A DNA stretch of 64,000 nucleotides from JAGVSZ01 sp019137045 (GCA_046347635.1 JAXMFT010000005.1:264384-328383); one strand, 5' to 3'. Shown: positions 52,038-59,530, numbered from the stretch's first letter. A program made the numbers and translations. Notes: generated by a model not told the origin, from the sequence alone.

Positions 52038-52672
52038 GGGCGATCTCCGGGCGGATGCGCGCGCTGCGCGGGCGGCATCGCCGCCTTGAGCGCGATGATG
52101 ACGACGTGATGCAGCGGGTACTGGTCGCGCTCCATCAGCAGCGGCACGCAGCCGCAGTCGCGCAGCAGACGCAGGAGCGCGATCTCGGACAGGGAGGAAT
52201 AGGCGAACTCGCGCCCGTGCATCGCGCCGACCATCTCGCCGTCGATGCCGCCCGCGGTGAAGAGCAGCACGCCGCCCTCCGCGAGGCACCCGCACAGCTT
52301 GCCGAGCACGAGCGTGTGCGCCGCGTACGGCAGGTGGAAGATGCTGTCCCAGGCGAGGACGAGGTCGTAGGCGCGCGGGGGTGACCATTCGGCGACGTCG
52401 TCGTGGACGAACTCGACCGACGGGTGCCGTGCGTGCGCGATGTCGAGCATGGCGCGCGACACGTCGAGGCCGGTGACGCGGAACCCGGCGCCCAGCAGCC
52501 GCTCGATCATGCGCCCGCCCGCGCCGCAGCCGACGTCGAGCGCGGCGCCGCGCGTCGCGCAGCGGGCGATCGCGCGCTCGAGGAAGCTCACGCCGTAGGA
52601 GGACGCGCGCAGGTCGGCGTCGACCTGCGCGGCGACGGCGTCGTAGCGGCGGCCGGTTTCGCGGGGGTGCAT
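52034..52672 (-). CDS. Class I SAM-dependent methyltransferase
   Basis: The 212-residue protein has motif I LDVGCGAGGRMIERLL near residue 45, motif II VTGLDVSRAMLDIAH, and LVLAWDSIFHLPY at motif IV. The substrate is unknown. ATG 52672 lies five bases after the MerR stop. Its stop overlaps the start of the NodJ-like permease, so it may be read with that gene. It marks the left edge of an accessory block. Confidence 0.85.
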   Translation of the reverse strand: MHPRETGRRYDAVAAQVDADLRASSYGVSFLERAIARCATRGAALDVGCGAGGRMIERLLGAGFRVTGLDVSRAMLDIAHARHPSVEFVHDDVAEWSPPRAYDLVLAWDSIFHLPYAAHTLVLGKLCGCLAEGGVLLFTAGGIDGEMVGAMHGREFAYSSLSEIALLRLLRDCGCVPLLMERDQYPLHHVVIIALKAAMPPAQRAHPPGDRP

Positions 52673-52677
52673 GGCGA

Positions 52678-53085
52678 TCAGCGCGCAGATTTCTTTCGTC
52701 GCGCCCCGGACGCCGCGGCACTCATCAAGCGGCGGAACTTGGGGCATTCCAGGTGACTCGGCGCCGGGCAGGCAGCGGCGTGCCGCAGGCCGTCGCGCAT
52801 GGCAGTGAGCTTTCGAATGGTGCGATCCAGTTGGTCCGCCTTGCCCGACAGGAGCTGCCGATCGATCCTCGGGCGGCGCTCGGTCGCGAACATGCGCGCG
52901 ATCTCGTCGAGCGAGAATCCCGCGGCGCGCCCCAGCGCGATTAGCGCCAGTCGCTCCACCACGCGCGGCTCGAACGTGCGGCGCAGGCCGCGCCTTCCGA
53001 CCGAGGCGATCAGCCCCTTCTCCTCGTAGAAGCGCAACGTCGACGCGGGCACGCCGGATGCGCGCGCCACCTCGCTGATGTCCAT
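52678..53085 (-). CDS. MerR family transcriptional regulator
   Basis: The 135-residue regulator has the winged helix-turn-helix start MDISEVARASGVPASTLRFYEEKGL, a dimerisation coiled coil, and a C-terminal segment with Cys residues (AACPAPSHLECPKF), a pattern seen in MerR members encoded beside DUF2938 proteins. The two Cys could bind metal or sense redox (inference). It diverges from the DUF2938 gene, and a 20-bp palindrome lies between them. Confidence 0.88.
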   Translation of the reverse strand: MDISEVARASGVPASTLRFYEEKGLIASVGRRGLRRTFEPRVVERLALIALGRAAGFSLDEIARMFATERRPRIDRQLLSGKADQLDRTIRKLTAMRDGLRHAAACPAPSHLECPKFRRLMSAAASGARRKKSAR

Positions 53086-53097
53086 GGTCGTGACCCC

Positions 53098-53128
53098 TTG
53101 ACTTCAAGTCAACTTGAAGTGGCACTGT
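53098..53128 (+). promoter_or_regulatory. MerR-type operator and promoter
   Basis: A perfect inverted repeat ACTTCAAGT-CA-ACTTGAAGT (53101-53120) overlaps a -35 box TTGACT (53098-53103). It closely resembles SoxR/MerR family boxes (core CTCAAGTTAACTTGAG). A 19-base spacer from the -35 box, as MerR promoters use, leads to the poor -10 CACTGT (53123-53128). It would control the DUF2938-DUF2798 genes and the regulator itself. Confidence 0.75.
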
Positions 53129-53168
53129 GCCCTCTCCAATCCATGAATGCAAGCGAAAGGAGAACCAC

Positions 53169-53660
53169 ATGGACTACGCGGGCAGCATTCTCTTCATCGG
53201 CGCCGGCGCGACGCTGGCGACCGACCTCTGGACGATGGCGCGCGCGCGCCTGTTCGGCGTTCCCGCACCGGACTGGGGTCTCGTCGGGCGCTGGTTCGGG
53301 CACATGGCACGCGGGCGCTTCCGCCACGAACGCATCGCCGCTGCGCGGCCCGTGCACGGCGAGCGGCTGATCGGCTGGACCGCCCACTATCTGATCGGCA
53401 TCGCGTTTGCGGGCGCACTGCTCGCGATCTGGGGGTTCGCCTGGGCGCGTCAGCCGACGCTCGCCCCGGCGCTGGCGGTCGGCTTCGTCACCGTCGCGGC
53501 GCCGTTCCTGCTGATGCAGCCCGGCATGGGGGCCGGCGTCGCCGCGCGGCGCACGCCGCGGCCCAATGCCGCGCGGTTGCAGAGCCTCTTCACGCACGCC
53601 GTCTTCGGCCTCGGCCTCTACGCCGCCGCCATCGTCCTCAACGTACTTTCAGGAGAATGA
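53169..53660 (+). CDS. DUF2938 family membrane protein
   Basis: The 163-residue protein has four hydrophobic helices and the DUF2938 features: FIGAGATLATDLWTMARARLFGVPAPDW, WFGHMARG, HGERLIGWTAHYLIGIAFA and a PG-rich third helix, quoted here in part. Its function is unknown. ATG 53169 has AAAGGAGAA upstream. It is the first gene after the MerR operator and is followed after one base by the DUF2798 gene. Confidence 0.85.
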   Translation: MDYAGSILFIGAGATLATDLWTMARARLFGVPAPDWGLVGRWFGHMARGRFRHERIAAARPVHGERLIGWTAHYLIGIAFAGALLAIWGFAWARQPTLAPALAVGFVTVAAPFLLMQPGMGAGVAARRTPRPNAARLQSLFTHAVFGLGLYAAAIVLNVLSGE

Positions 53661-53661
53661 A

Positions 53662-53886
53662 ATGCGCATCCCCGCACGTTTTGCGCCGATCGTCTTCGGC
53701 GCGCTACTCTCGGCCATCATGGTCGCACTGGTGTCCGGTTTCGTCATCGCCATCACCCAGGGCATTCACCAGGGGTTCTCGACGCAATGGCTCAGGAGCT
53801 GCGCCACCACCTGGCCCGTCGCGTTTCCGACCGTGACCCTGGTCGCGCCCTGGGTACGCCGCGTCGTTGGTCGCGTGACGGCTTGA
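53662..53886 (+). CDS. DUF2798 family small membrane protein
   Basis: The 74-residue protein has two hydrophobic helices (ALLSAIMVALVSGFVIAI, then WPVAFPTVTLVAP) separated by GIHQGFSTQWLRSC, the DUF2798 pattern. Its function is unknown. AGGAG upstream of ATG 53662 lies inside the DUF2938 stop region. Together with DUF2938 it forms a small MerR-controlled operon. Confidence 0.85.
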   Translation: MRIPARFAPIVFGALLSAIMVALVSGFVIAITQGIHQGFSTQWLRSCATTWPVAFPTVTLVAPWVRRVVGRVTA

Positions 53887-54125
53887 CGCTCCGGTTGAGG
53901 GAGCCGCGCAGCCGGGCTCAGCCCCCCGCGGCGCGGGTCGGCCGCAGTGATGGGATGGACCTCCCCGGCGTCTCGGCATCATCGAGTCGCCCGGGTCGAT
54001 CATCCCAACACCGCTTGCGCAGAGGTTGATCGCCCGGCGTGGCACCCGGGGTCATCTCCGCATCGACGGGCACCGGCCGCCGGCAGCGGCGCAGTTGGCG
54101 TTCTCAACGAGTGGAGCGCTGGCGC

Positions 54126-54614
54126 TCATTTCCCGAGTTTTGCGCGCCGCCACGCGTCCCGGATCACCACCTGAGCGGCGTCGGCGACGCCGTTCGCCAG
54201 GGCGGCGAGCGGTCGCTCGTCCGCCGCGCCGTCCTGCAGATGCGCGAGCAGCGCATCGATGGCCGCGACGACGCCGGCGTGGTCCGCCTCGCCCGGGTTC
54301 AGGAGCAGCCGGATGTTCCAGCGCACCTGCACGATGCGCTCGTACTTCGCGAGCAGCGCCGGATCGGCAGCGAGCGCCGCACGGCCGCGGTCCCAGTTGC
54401 CTTCGAGACGGCGCTTGACCGCGTTCGCTGCCAGGGCGAGCGCGATCAGCTCTGCGGTCAGCTCCTGTACCGCTTCGATCCATTGCCGGCGGCTCGCCGA
54501 CAGCACGTTGGACCGGAACTGGTAGCGCGCCGCGGCGAGCGTGACAGCCGGTGCGCAGATCGCGGCGACCAGCGCGGTGCATGCCGCGACGAAGCTGACC
54601 CAGACGGGGCTCAT
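54126..54614 (-). CDS. Single-pass membrane protein of unknown function
   Basis: The 162-residue protein has one N-terminal helix (FVAACTALVAAICAPAVTLAAA) and a mostly helical cytoplasmic remainder (RRQWIEAVQELTAELIALALAANAVKRR), Ala- and Arg-rich. I recognise no family. An alternative GTG at 54626 would overlap the MBL-fold gene stop as GTGA, so the gene is probably read with it. Downstream (53887-54125) nothing is recognisable. Confidence 0.55.
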   Translation of the reverse strand: MSPVWVSFVAACTALVAAICAPAVTLAAARYQFRSNVLSASRRQWIEAVQELTAELIALALAANAVKRRLEGNWDRGRAALAADPALLAKYERIVQVRWNIRLLLNPGEADHAGVVAAIDALLAHLQDGAADERPLAALANGVADAAQVVIRDAWRRAKLGK

Positions 54615-54622
54615 CGACGCGC

Positions 54623-55531
54623 TCACGCCGCGCTGCGCGCGCCGGGAAGCGGTGGCTGGGGAACCGGCTTGCCGCTGAACGCCTGTCCGATGGGGTCGGG
54701 CGCGCCGATCGCCTCGAGGTACTCGAAAGGGTTGTGCGCGCTGAACACGCGGACCTCCGGGTGCGCGGCAGTGAGCCGGCGCAGCCGCGCCTGGTTGCGC
54801 AGCCGTTCGCCGCGACGGGTCTGCACCATCGCCTGGAACGCGCCGACCAGGGGCGCGCACTGCCTGCGCTCGCCGTGCACTTCGCGCGGGTCGAAGTACG
54901 CGTCCCCGGCGTGCAGCAGCCAGCCCCGCGATTCGCGCACCGCCACCCCGCAATGCCCCAGCGTGTGGCCGAACAGCGGAATCAGCAGGATCTCGGGTGG
55001 CAGTCCGCGCAGGGAACGGATCGCCTCGAAGCCCATCCACGGCTCGCCCTCCTCGGAATAGGTCTCGAAAGCGGGCTGATGCGCCCACATCACCGGCAGG
55101 TAACGGTGCTTCGCCCTGAACGACCGGCGCTCGGTGGCCGCCTTCAGCTCGGTCGCGTGCAGGTGCACCGTGGCGTGCGGGAAGTCCGCCAGCCCGCCCA
55201 CGTGGTCGAGGTCCATGTGGGTCATGACGATGTGGCGCACGTCCTCGGGCTTGAAGCCGAGCTTCCGGATTTGGTTGACCGCGGCGAAGGAGGCGTCGCG
55301 CTTCGGGTTGGCATACACGTACGTGAACATCACCCCGAGCCGGCGCGCAGGGTTCACGAAGTCGCAGGTGCCGAGCCCGGTGTCGACCAGCACCAGCCCG
55401 CTGGCCGGTGTCTCGATCAGCAGGCAATGGCACGCGAGCTGGCGGCCGTGGATCGACAGGCGCTGGATGCAGGCGCAGTTCAGGTGGTGGACCCGGTAGC
55501 CCGACGGGGCCGCTTCGGCTGGGGTGGTCAT
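54623..55531 (-). CDS. Metallo-beta-lactamase fold hydrolase
   Basis: The 302-residue protein has the MBL zinc motif THMDLDH (His105, Asp107, Asp109, His110), a His in LFGHTLGHCG near 190 and the bridging Asp in HAGDAYFD. The pattern resembles N-acyl-homoserine lactonases and other small MBL esterases, but the substrate is not known. It has a strong promoter and is divergent from a TetR gene whose two probable operators flank that promoter. Confidence 0.88.
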   Translation of the reverse strand: MTTPAEAAPSGYRVHHLNCACIQRLSIHGRQLACHCLLIETPASGLVLVDTGLGTCDFVNPARRLGVMFTYVYANPKRDASFAAVNQIRKLGFKPEDVRHIVMTHMDLDHVGGLADFPHATVHLHATELKAATERRSFRAKHRYLPVMWAHQPAFETYSEEGEPWMGFEAIRSLRGLPPEILLIPLFGHTLGHCGVAVRESRGWLLHAGDAYFDPREVHGERRQCAPLVGAFQAMVQTRRGERLRNQARLRRLTAAHPEVRVFSAHNPFEYLEAIGAPDPIGQAFSGKPVPQPPLPGARSAA

Positions 55532-55548
55532 TGCTGTCCTCCGTTAAA

Positions 55549-55613
55549 AAGGAATGAACGTTCCTTATGCTAGCGGCCCGCTGGACGGCTTGTCAAGGAA
55601 TATCTATTCCCTT
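55549..55613. promoter_or_regulatory. Two TetR-type operators in the divergent MBL/tetR region
   Basis: Operator 1 (55549-55566) is AAGGAA-TGAACG-TTCCTT, with an inner GAACGTTC palindrome. Operator 2 (55597-55610) is GGAATA-TC-TATTCC, flanked by AA and CTT. Both share the half-site GGAAT/ATTCC. Operator 1 covers the transcription start and operator 2 the -35 box of the MBL gene, as expected for repression. Confidence 0.7.
55567..55596 (-). promoter_or_regulatory. Sigma-70 promoter of the MBL-fold gene
   Basis: On the minus strand a perfect TTGACA (55596-55591) and TAGCAT (55572-55567) are 18 bases apart. Transcription would start near 55560 inside operator 1. A GGAGG ribosome site precedes ATG 55531. 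Confidence 0.7.
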
Positions 55614-55631
55614 TTCTGGTACGCTCGGCGC

Positions 55632-56336
55632 ATGCCCAAGATCTCCGACGAGCAGTGGCAGCAGCGGCGCGCGCAGATCCTCGAGGCCGCGTGGCGCTGT
55701 TTCCACCGCAAAGGGGTGCAGTCGACCACGATGGAGGAGATCATCGCCGAGTCGCGGATGGCCGCGAGCGCGATGTACCGCTACTTCGGCGGCAAGGACG
55801 ACATCATCCTCAGCGCGATCTCGGCATCGCTCGGCGGGCTGGCGATGCGGCTCGCGCCGCTGCTCCAGGGCGAGGTCGCGGCGACGCCGGCGGAGCTGGT
55901 CGCCAAGCTGCTGGTGACAGTCGAGCAGTTCAGCGCGCGCGACGGGTACAACCTCCTCCCCATCGCGATCCACGGCTGGAGCGAGGCGCAGCGCGACGAG
56001 CGCGTTCGCGAGCTCCTGCGCGGCTTCTACCTGCAGTTCCGTTCCCATCTTGCGGCGCGCGTTGCCGAATGGCAGCGGCTGGGTATCGTAGGCGGCCAGG
56101 CGTCACCGCTGGAAGTCGCGCAGGCGCTGCAGTCGATGATTCTCGGCATTATCGTGCAGGCGACGATCATGCGCGACGTCGCGGTCGCCGGCCAGGCGCG
56201 CGGCCTCGGCGCGATGATGGGCGCGGCCTTCGACGGCTCCCGCATCGCCGGGCTGGCGCCGCCGGTCGCGGCTGAGGCGGCGGGCCCGGCCGGCCCGAAG
56301 CGCTCGCGGACGAAGCGCGCGCGCCGGGGCGGTTGA
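55632..56336 (+). CDS. TetR/AcrR family transcriptional regulator
   Basis: The 234-residue repressor has the N-terminal TetR helix-turn-helix (RAQILEAAWRCFHRKGVQSTTMEEIIAES ... SAMYRYFGGKDDII, in part) and a helical ligand-binding C-terminal domain. A basic tail (KRSRTKRARRGG) ends it. It most likely represses the divergent MBL-fold gene and itself through the two operators in between. The ligand is unknown. Its last 310 bases are covered antisense by the extended frame of the oxidoreductase gene. Confidence 0.9.
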   Translation: MPKISDEQWQQRRAQILEAAWRCFHRKGVQSTTMEEIIAESRMAASAMYRYFGGKDDIILSAISASLGGLAMRLAPLLQGEVAATPAELVAKLLVTVEQFSARDGYNLLPIAIHGWSEAQRDERVRELLRGFYLQFRSHLAARVAEWQRLGIVGGQASPLEVAQALQSMILGIIVQATIMRDVAVAGQARGLGAMMGAAFDGSRIAGLAPPVAAEAAGPAGPKRSRTKRARRGG

Positions 56337-57499
56337 GGCGCGCGGGACGACGCACGCGGCTCCCTCCGATCAACCGGAGTGCGGCGATGTCCATGACGCC
56401 CGACCGACCAAGCTGACCTGCCGCCGCAGTGTGACGCGCTGGGAACCCTGACCGCGCCAGCCGTCGAGCCGGTCGGCTCGAGCGCCTCATTCGGTGCCGC
56501 CCGGGCGCTATCCGGCATCAGCAGGACGACACGACCCGGCCCCCGCCTTTGCTCCAGGGACTTGTGCGCCTCGGCGATCGCCGATAGCGGGAAGCGGCGG
56601 GCGATCTCGAAGCCCGGCCACCCGCCGACCAGCGCGGCGTTCAAGTCGCGGGCGGCGGCGGCCTTCGCCGCGGCTGGAAAGTCGTCGCTGCCCAGGAAGT
56701 GCACGCGAACGTTCTTGAAGAGCAGTTCCCAGAACGGTATCGGCGGCCGCGGCTTCCCGGTCGCATAGGCGGCGAGCGAGCCGCCGAGCACGAGGAGCTC
56801 GGTATCGACCGCCACGTTCGCGTCGAACGCAACCTCCACGATGTGTGCCACCCCCTCGGGGGCAAGCGCGCGGATCCGGCTCACGATCTCGTCGGCAGGG
56901 GCGCCGTCCGTCCGGACGACCGCGTGGGCGCCGGCCCGCAACGCGACGCCCTCGTCGTCGCCCGAGCGCACGGTGGCGAGAACGCGGGCCCCCGCCCGGC
57001 GGGCCAGTTGAACGGCGCATGCGCCGACGGCACCGGCCCCGCCTTGCACCAGCACCACGCGGCCTTCGACCGGCCCCGCAGCGTGAACGCAGCGGTGCGC
57101 GGTGATGCCGGGTATGCCGAGGCAGGTCCCCTGCTCGAACGGTACCTCGTCGGGCAGCGGCACGGCCTGTGCGGAGGGGACGGCGACATACTCGGCGGCC
57201 GTGCCGAACGGCCGGTAGCTCTGGGCGCCGTAGCACCACACCCGCTCGCCGACCCGCGACGCCGGCACGCCGTCCCCCACCCGGTCGACGATTCCGGCCC
57301 CGTCGCTGTGGGGGATCACGCGGGGGTACGGCATTCCATACCCGAAAGCGTTCCGGCGCTTTTGCAGATCGCCAGGGTTGATGCCGGACGCCGCGACGCG
57401 GATGCGAACCTCGTCCGGGCCGGGCTCGGTGTCGGGCATCTCCCCGACCACCAGAACGTCATCGGCGGAGCCCTGCTTCTCGTACCAGGCCGCTCTCAT
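56027..57499 (-). CDS. Zinc-type quinone oxidoreductase (MDR superfamily) with an abnormal C-terminal extension
   Basis: Residues 1-330 form a complete medium-chain reductase: GroES-like start (SGINPGDLQKRRN, VIPHSDGAG), a Rossmann loop VQGGAGAVGACAVQLA and the usual end GPGRVVLLMPD (at 56510). No zinc-binding Cys/His set is seen, as in QOR-type quinone reductases. The open frame then continues another 160 residues, Arg/Ala-rich and unlike protein, antisense into tetR. The true stop was probably lost by mutation or an indel; a TAG one frame over sits exactly at 56508. Confidence 0.8.
   Translation of the reverse strand: MRAAWYEKQGSADDVLVVGEMPDTEPGPDEVRIRVAASGINPGDLQKRRNAFGYGMPYPRVIPHSDGAGIVDRVGDGVPASRVGERVWCYGAQSYRPFGTAAEYVAVPSAQAVPLPDEVPFEQGTCLGIPGITAHRCVHAAGPVEGRVVLVQGGAGAVGACAVQLARRAGARVLATVRSGDDEGVALRAGAHAVVRTDGAPADEIVSRIRALAPEGVAHIVEVAFDANVAVDTELLVLGGSLAAYATGKPRPPIPFWELLFKNVRVHFLGSDDFPAAAKAAAARDLNAALVGGWPGFEIARRFPLSAIAEAHKSLEQRRGPGRVVLLMPDSARAAPNEALEPTGSTAGAVRVPSASHCGGRSAWSVGRHGHRRTPVDRREPRASSRAPQPPRRARFVRERFGPAGPAASAATGGASPAMREPSKAAPIIAPRPRAWPATATSRMIVACTIMPRIIDCSACATSSGDAWPPTIPSRCHSATRAARWERNCR
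56398..56495 (-). other. attC-like imperfect hairpin region after the oxidoreductase domain
   Basis: On the minus strand the stretch contains a left arm near 56482-56468, a right arm near 56422-56408 that pairs imperfectly with it (10 of 14 positions), and ends with GTCGGGC, close to the integron core site GTTRRRC. Inside the left part lies a perfect 8-2-8 inverted repeat, TCGAGCCG-GT-CGGCTCGA (56464-56481). The R'' box is not recognisable. It could equally be a simple terminator-like or decayed repeat. Confidence 0.25.
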
Positions 57500-57569
57500 C
57501 GCTGCGGGAGCGGACGTAGCCCGCCGCGGCAGGTCGGGTGCGCGTGGCGGCCGGGCGTCGTGCTCGCTT

Positions 57570-58385
57570 TCACGCGGAACCAGCGTCCAGGAACTGCCGG
57601 ACTAGGGGATTGATGAGGTCGGGGCGGGTCAGCGGCGCCATGTGACCGCCTTCGGGAAGGGTGTGGAAGGTCCAGTGCGGGCACGCCTGGGCGAAGATTG
57701 CCACGATCTCGCGGATGGGAAGCCGGGTCGCCGGGTCGCTGACGACCAGCGTCCGGGCCGTCAGACTCGCCCACTCCTCCACGGGCGATTCCTCGCCCAT
57801 GACGGCATCCCACTCGTGGAAGTTGGGCGGCAGGGATTCGGCGAAGGCGGCCCGGCGCTTCTCGGTCATGGTGCTCCAGGAGCCATCGCCCAGCCAATAG
57901 TCGGCAAAGCGCTCCGCGACCTTCGACCAATCACCCAGGGAACCGAAGCACTTGACGTGATCGCGCAAGCTGCGCGCTTCCAGATACGCCTGCGTGCGGC
58001 CGTTCTGCTTGAGCAGATGGAAGGGGTTCGGTTCGAGCAGGATCAGACTTCCGACCCGCGGGCCGAGAAGCGTCGCGGCCTTCAGCGCGACCGCCCCGCC
58101 AAAGGAGTGACCGACGACGTGGAGCGGCGCGCCGAGCCCGCCGCACACGGCGCGAACGAGCTGGGCCTGCGCATACAGGGATTGCGGCGAGGTCCCGGGC
58201 CAGGGCGTCGTCTCCCCGTAGCCGAAGAGATTGATGGCCAGGACGCGGTAACGGTCTCGCAGCGCCTCGGTGAGCGCGCGCCACTGCCGATTGGCGCTCA
58301 CCGAGCTGTGAATCAGGACGACCGGCTGGCCGTGTCCCTCATCGGTGTGATCGATCTTGACGCTGCCCTGCGACAGAACCGGCAT
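57570..58385 (-). CDS. Alpha/beta-fold hydrolase
   Basis: The 271-residue protein has the oxyanion HSSVSANRQW, the nucleophile elbow VVGHSFGGAVAL (Ser near 95), a late Asp (VVSDPATRLP) and the catalytic His in LPEGGHMAPL. It resembles haloalkane-dehalogenase/epoxide-hydrolase-like or ester-cleaving members. The substrate is unknown. ATG 58385 has GGGAGAG upstream. It lies 70 bases before the oxidoreductase on the same strand, and only 35 bases after a GTTGGGC core-like site. Confidence 0.87.
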   Translation of the reverse strand: MPVLSQGSVKIDHTDEGHGQPVVLIHSSVSANRQWRALTEALRDRYRVLAINLFGYGETTPWPGTSPQSLYAQAQLVRAVCGGLGAPLHVVGHSFGGAVALKAATLLGPRVGSLILLEPNPFHLLKQNGRTQAYLEARSLRDHVKCFGSLGDWSKVAERFADYWLGDGSWSTMTEKRRAAFAESLPPNFHEWDAVMGEESPVEEWASLTARTLVVSDPATRLPIREIVAIFAQACPHWTFHTLPEGGHMAPLTRPDLINPLVRQFLDAGSA

Positions 58386-58419
58386 CGTTTCTCTCCCGCT
58401 GCGCTGCCGCCGCTACGAT

Positions 58420-58431
58420 GCCCAACGTTGG
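58420..58431 (-). other. GTTGGGC core-like site within a CCAACGTTGG palindrome
   Basis: On the minus strand GTTGGGC (58426-58420) matches the integron core consensus GTTRRRC. It is preceded by AACTCCAAC, like the right half of attC sites. The palindrome CCAACGTTGG spans 58422-58431. A YYYAAC-type box (58501-58494, TTTAAC) lies about 75 bases upstream but inside toxin-like sequence. Confidence 0.25.
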
Positions 58432-58474
58432 AGTTCATCCGCGTGCCGCGACGGGCGCAGCTTGCTGTAGCACG

Positions 58475-58543
58475 TCAAGCGCGAACGTCCTCAGTTAAAG
58501 CTTCGTACAGAGCCCAAAACCGCGATGAGGCGTGGTGCTTCAA
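58475..58543 (-). pseudogene. Remnant of a RelE/ParE-like toxin gene
   Basis: A TTG overlapping the antitoxin stop (TTGA) opens a 22-codon reading, KHHASSRFWALYEALTEDVRA, then stops at TGA 58477-58475. This strongly resembles the start of the small RelE/ParE-type toxins encoded after this antitoxin family. A further piece, CYSKLR, follows two frames over at 58472-58455 and the rest is missing. The gene is decayed and cannot make a toxin of normal length (about 90 residues). Confidence 0.65.
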
Positions 58544-58740
58544 AGCGGGCGTGTCTTGCCTGCCTTGTATTCGGCCACCGCCTCGGCGGCCATGCCATCG
58601 AGCTTTCCAGTCTTGGATTCCTGCTCGATCTGTTGATCCCAGGCGCGAGCATCAAACTCAGCGCACCACGCGCGAGACTTCCTCAGTTCCTCTGGCGTGA
58701 GTCTCGTGATTCGCTCCGCGAGCTTCTTGAGTTCGCTCAT
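58540..58740 (-). CDS. Antitoxin-like small protein
   Basis: The 66-residue protein (MSELKKLAERITRLTPEELR ...) matches a family of small helical proteins that precede RelE/ParE-type toxins and probably act as antitoxins. The C-terminal block LDGMAAEAVAEYKAGK is typical. ATG 58740 with GAGG upstream is preferred over ATG 58755. The toxin gene that should follow is broken, so the antitoxin is an orphan. Base composition here is less GC-rich than the surroundings. Confidence 0.7.
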   Translation of the reverse strand: MSELKKLAERITRLTPEELRKSRAWCAEFDARAWDQQIEQESKTGKLDGMAAEAVAEYKAGKTRPL

Positions 58741-58857
58741 GGCCTCAGCCTGCATATCCGTCTTTGAATTCTACGCGGGAGGAAGAGCCCGGCGAGCGCG
58801 TAGACGGCCAGCACCGCGCCGTCCGTCCGCCGCGGCCGGTCGTCGCGCGGCCGGCGC

Positions 58858-59502
58858 TCAGTCGCGATCCGGCGCACCGAGGGGAAAGTAGCGGCGGTAG
58901 GGCCGCGCCTCGTCCACCGCGCGCGCGACGGACGGCCGGGCCAGCAGGCGGGCCCGATAGGCGCGCAGGTTGGCGCGCGCGGTCGGAATCGCGTGCGCCC
59001 AGTCGGCGAAGAAGAGCGCCGGCGCGGCCGCGCAATCGGCCATGGTGAAGCCCTCGCCGGCGGCCCAGGTGCGGGCGGCGAGGCGCTCGTCGAGCCACGC
59101 GTAGATCCGGTCGAGGAGGCCGCGCGCCTCCGCGACGCCGTGGGCATCGCGGGCGGGTTCCGGGCGGAGCGGGTCCAGGACGATCTTCTGCATCGGGGTC
59201 ATGACGTAGTTGTCGAACACGCGATCGAGCATCCGGACCTCGACGCCGCCGTCGCCGTCCGGGACGAGGCGGACGGGGCCGGGGTGGTGGCGCTGGAGAT
59301 GCTCGATGATCGTGGTCGCTTCCAGAATCGTGCGTCCCCGATCCACCAGCACGGGAAAGCGCTTGAGCGGCCAGAGCGACACGAGCTCGGCGTTCGCCGC
59401 GGCGTCTTCTAGGTTGCGATACTCGAACGGCGTGGCGTTCTCGTACAGCGCGATCAGCGCCTTCTGGCAGTAGGAGGAGAAGGGGTGGGCGTAGAGCTGC
59501 AT
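58858..59502 (-). CDS. Glutathione S-transferase family protein
   Basis: The 214-residue protein has an N-terminal thioredoxin-like GSH domain (LYAHPFSSYCQKALIALYENATPFEY; catalytic Ser/Cys near 9-12, ATTIIEHL binding the gamma-glutamyl part) and a helical C-terminal domain with FTMADCAAAPALFFADWA. The partner substrate is unknown. It lies between the antitoxin remnant and the ABC ATPase on the same strand. Confidence 0.9.
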   Translation of the reverse strand: MQLYAHPFSSYCQKALIALYENATPFEYRNLEDAAANAELVSLWPLKRFPVLVDRGRTILEATTIIEHLQRHHPGPVRLVPDGDGGVEVRMLDRVFDNYVMTPMQKIVLDPLRPEPARDAHGVAEARGLLDRIYAWLDERLAARTWAAGEGFTMADCAAAPALFFADWAHAIPTARANLRAYRARLLARPSVARAVDEARPYRRYFPLGAPDRD

Positions 59503-59530
59503 CGTCTCCGCATCCTGTGAAGTTCGCCGC

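Noticed and set aside
52034..53170. Methyltransferase with a 165-residue N-terminal extension
   Set aside because: The extension is a shadow of the MerR gene; ATG 52672 gives a complete family-length enzyme.
53887..54125. Possible repeat or attC half-sites in the gap after DUF2798
   Set aside because: Scattered GTTGA and CAAC motifs but no arms or spacing that hold together.
56464..56481. Rho-independent terminator at TCGAGCCG-GT-CGGCTCGA
   Set aside because: The stem is perfect but no T-run follows on either strand, so it was not called as a terminator.
58737..59147. Minus-strand frame with a hydrophobic end overlapping the GST gene
   Set aside because: Overlaps the GST gene in another frame, Arg-rich, no start or family; treated as a shadow.
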